The notes beneath the pieces are model-generated. The model was not told the origin of the DNA, did no database searches, and saw only the letters and a program-made list of their open reading frames with translations. Position numbers and translations under genes: made by a program. This document shows, one piece after another, positions 5,050 through 5,065 of a stretch of 5,065 nt of DNA. Numbering within the stretch: the first letter of the stretch is position 1; the number at the start of each line of letters is the position of its first letter. Origin of the DNA: Humisphaera sp. (GTDB lineage: Bacteria; Planctomycetota; Phycisphaerae; Tepidisphaerales; Tepidisphaeraceae); assembly GCA_025351525.1 (NCBI GenBank), contig JANXVV010000602.1, positions 1 through 5,065 of the forward strand, written 5' to 3'.

Positions 5050-5065
5050 CGTTTGGATCGCCGGA

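Overview
The window looks like chromosomal DNA from a free-living, mid-to-high-GC Gram-negative-type bacterium. The gene set is a central-metabolism enzyme, a peptidoglycan-recycling enzyme, a membrane protein and a membrane-anchored DNA-binding protein. There are no phage, plasmid or transposase genes. Gaps between genes are rich in short palindromic repeats, including a core GAAGCCGYAGGCGAC. This core, the weak ribosome binding sites on some genes and the overall style fit Planctomycetota, possibly Phycisphaerae. That assignment is an inference from style; no marker gene proves it.

Layout. Positions 1-177 may hold the start of a minus-strand gene that runs off the left edge (uncertain, product not recognised). 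Positions 224-257 are a textbook rho-independent terminator for plus-strand transcription. Positions 263-396 are a long imperfect inverted repeat built from an 11-base unit, AGTGGGGAAGT. A good sigma70-like promoter (402-430) then drives a complete citrate synthase gene (472-1650, +). A 16-bp perfect-stem hairpin (1675-1720) separates it from a convergent minus-strand gene (1733-2482) for a 249-residue protein. That protein has an N-terminal helix-turn-helix, one membrane segment and a long C-terminal coiled coil. Its start is moved here to an ATG with an excellent Shine-Dalgarno sequence.

The gene-free stretch 2483-2811 holds a candidate promoter and two small palindromes. It also holds a 192-bp unit bounded by 42-bp inverted repeats (39 of 42 bases identical), either a pair of opposed REP-like units or a MITE-like element. 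To its right, on the minus strand, is a two-gene operon. A predicted 8-helix membrane protein of unknown function (3708-4871) comes first, followed by murQ (2812-3711), the N-acetylmuramic acid 6-phosphate etherase. The two overlap at ATGATGA, so they are probably translationally coupled. A -35/-10 pair lies just upstream at 4897-4925. The window ends with another strong hairpin (5022-5049).

How they work together: MurQ converts MurNAc-6-phosphate from cell-wall turnover into GlcNAc-6-phosphate and D-lactate, and the coupled membrane protein may serve the same process or its signalling. Citrate synthase feeds the TCA cycle and appears to be transcribed alone. No evidence links the helix-turn-helix protein to either, beyond position. 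I found no clear new defence or mobile system; the repeats, the membrane-anchored HTH protein and the membrane protein-murQ pairing deserve the most attention.
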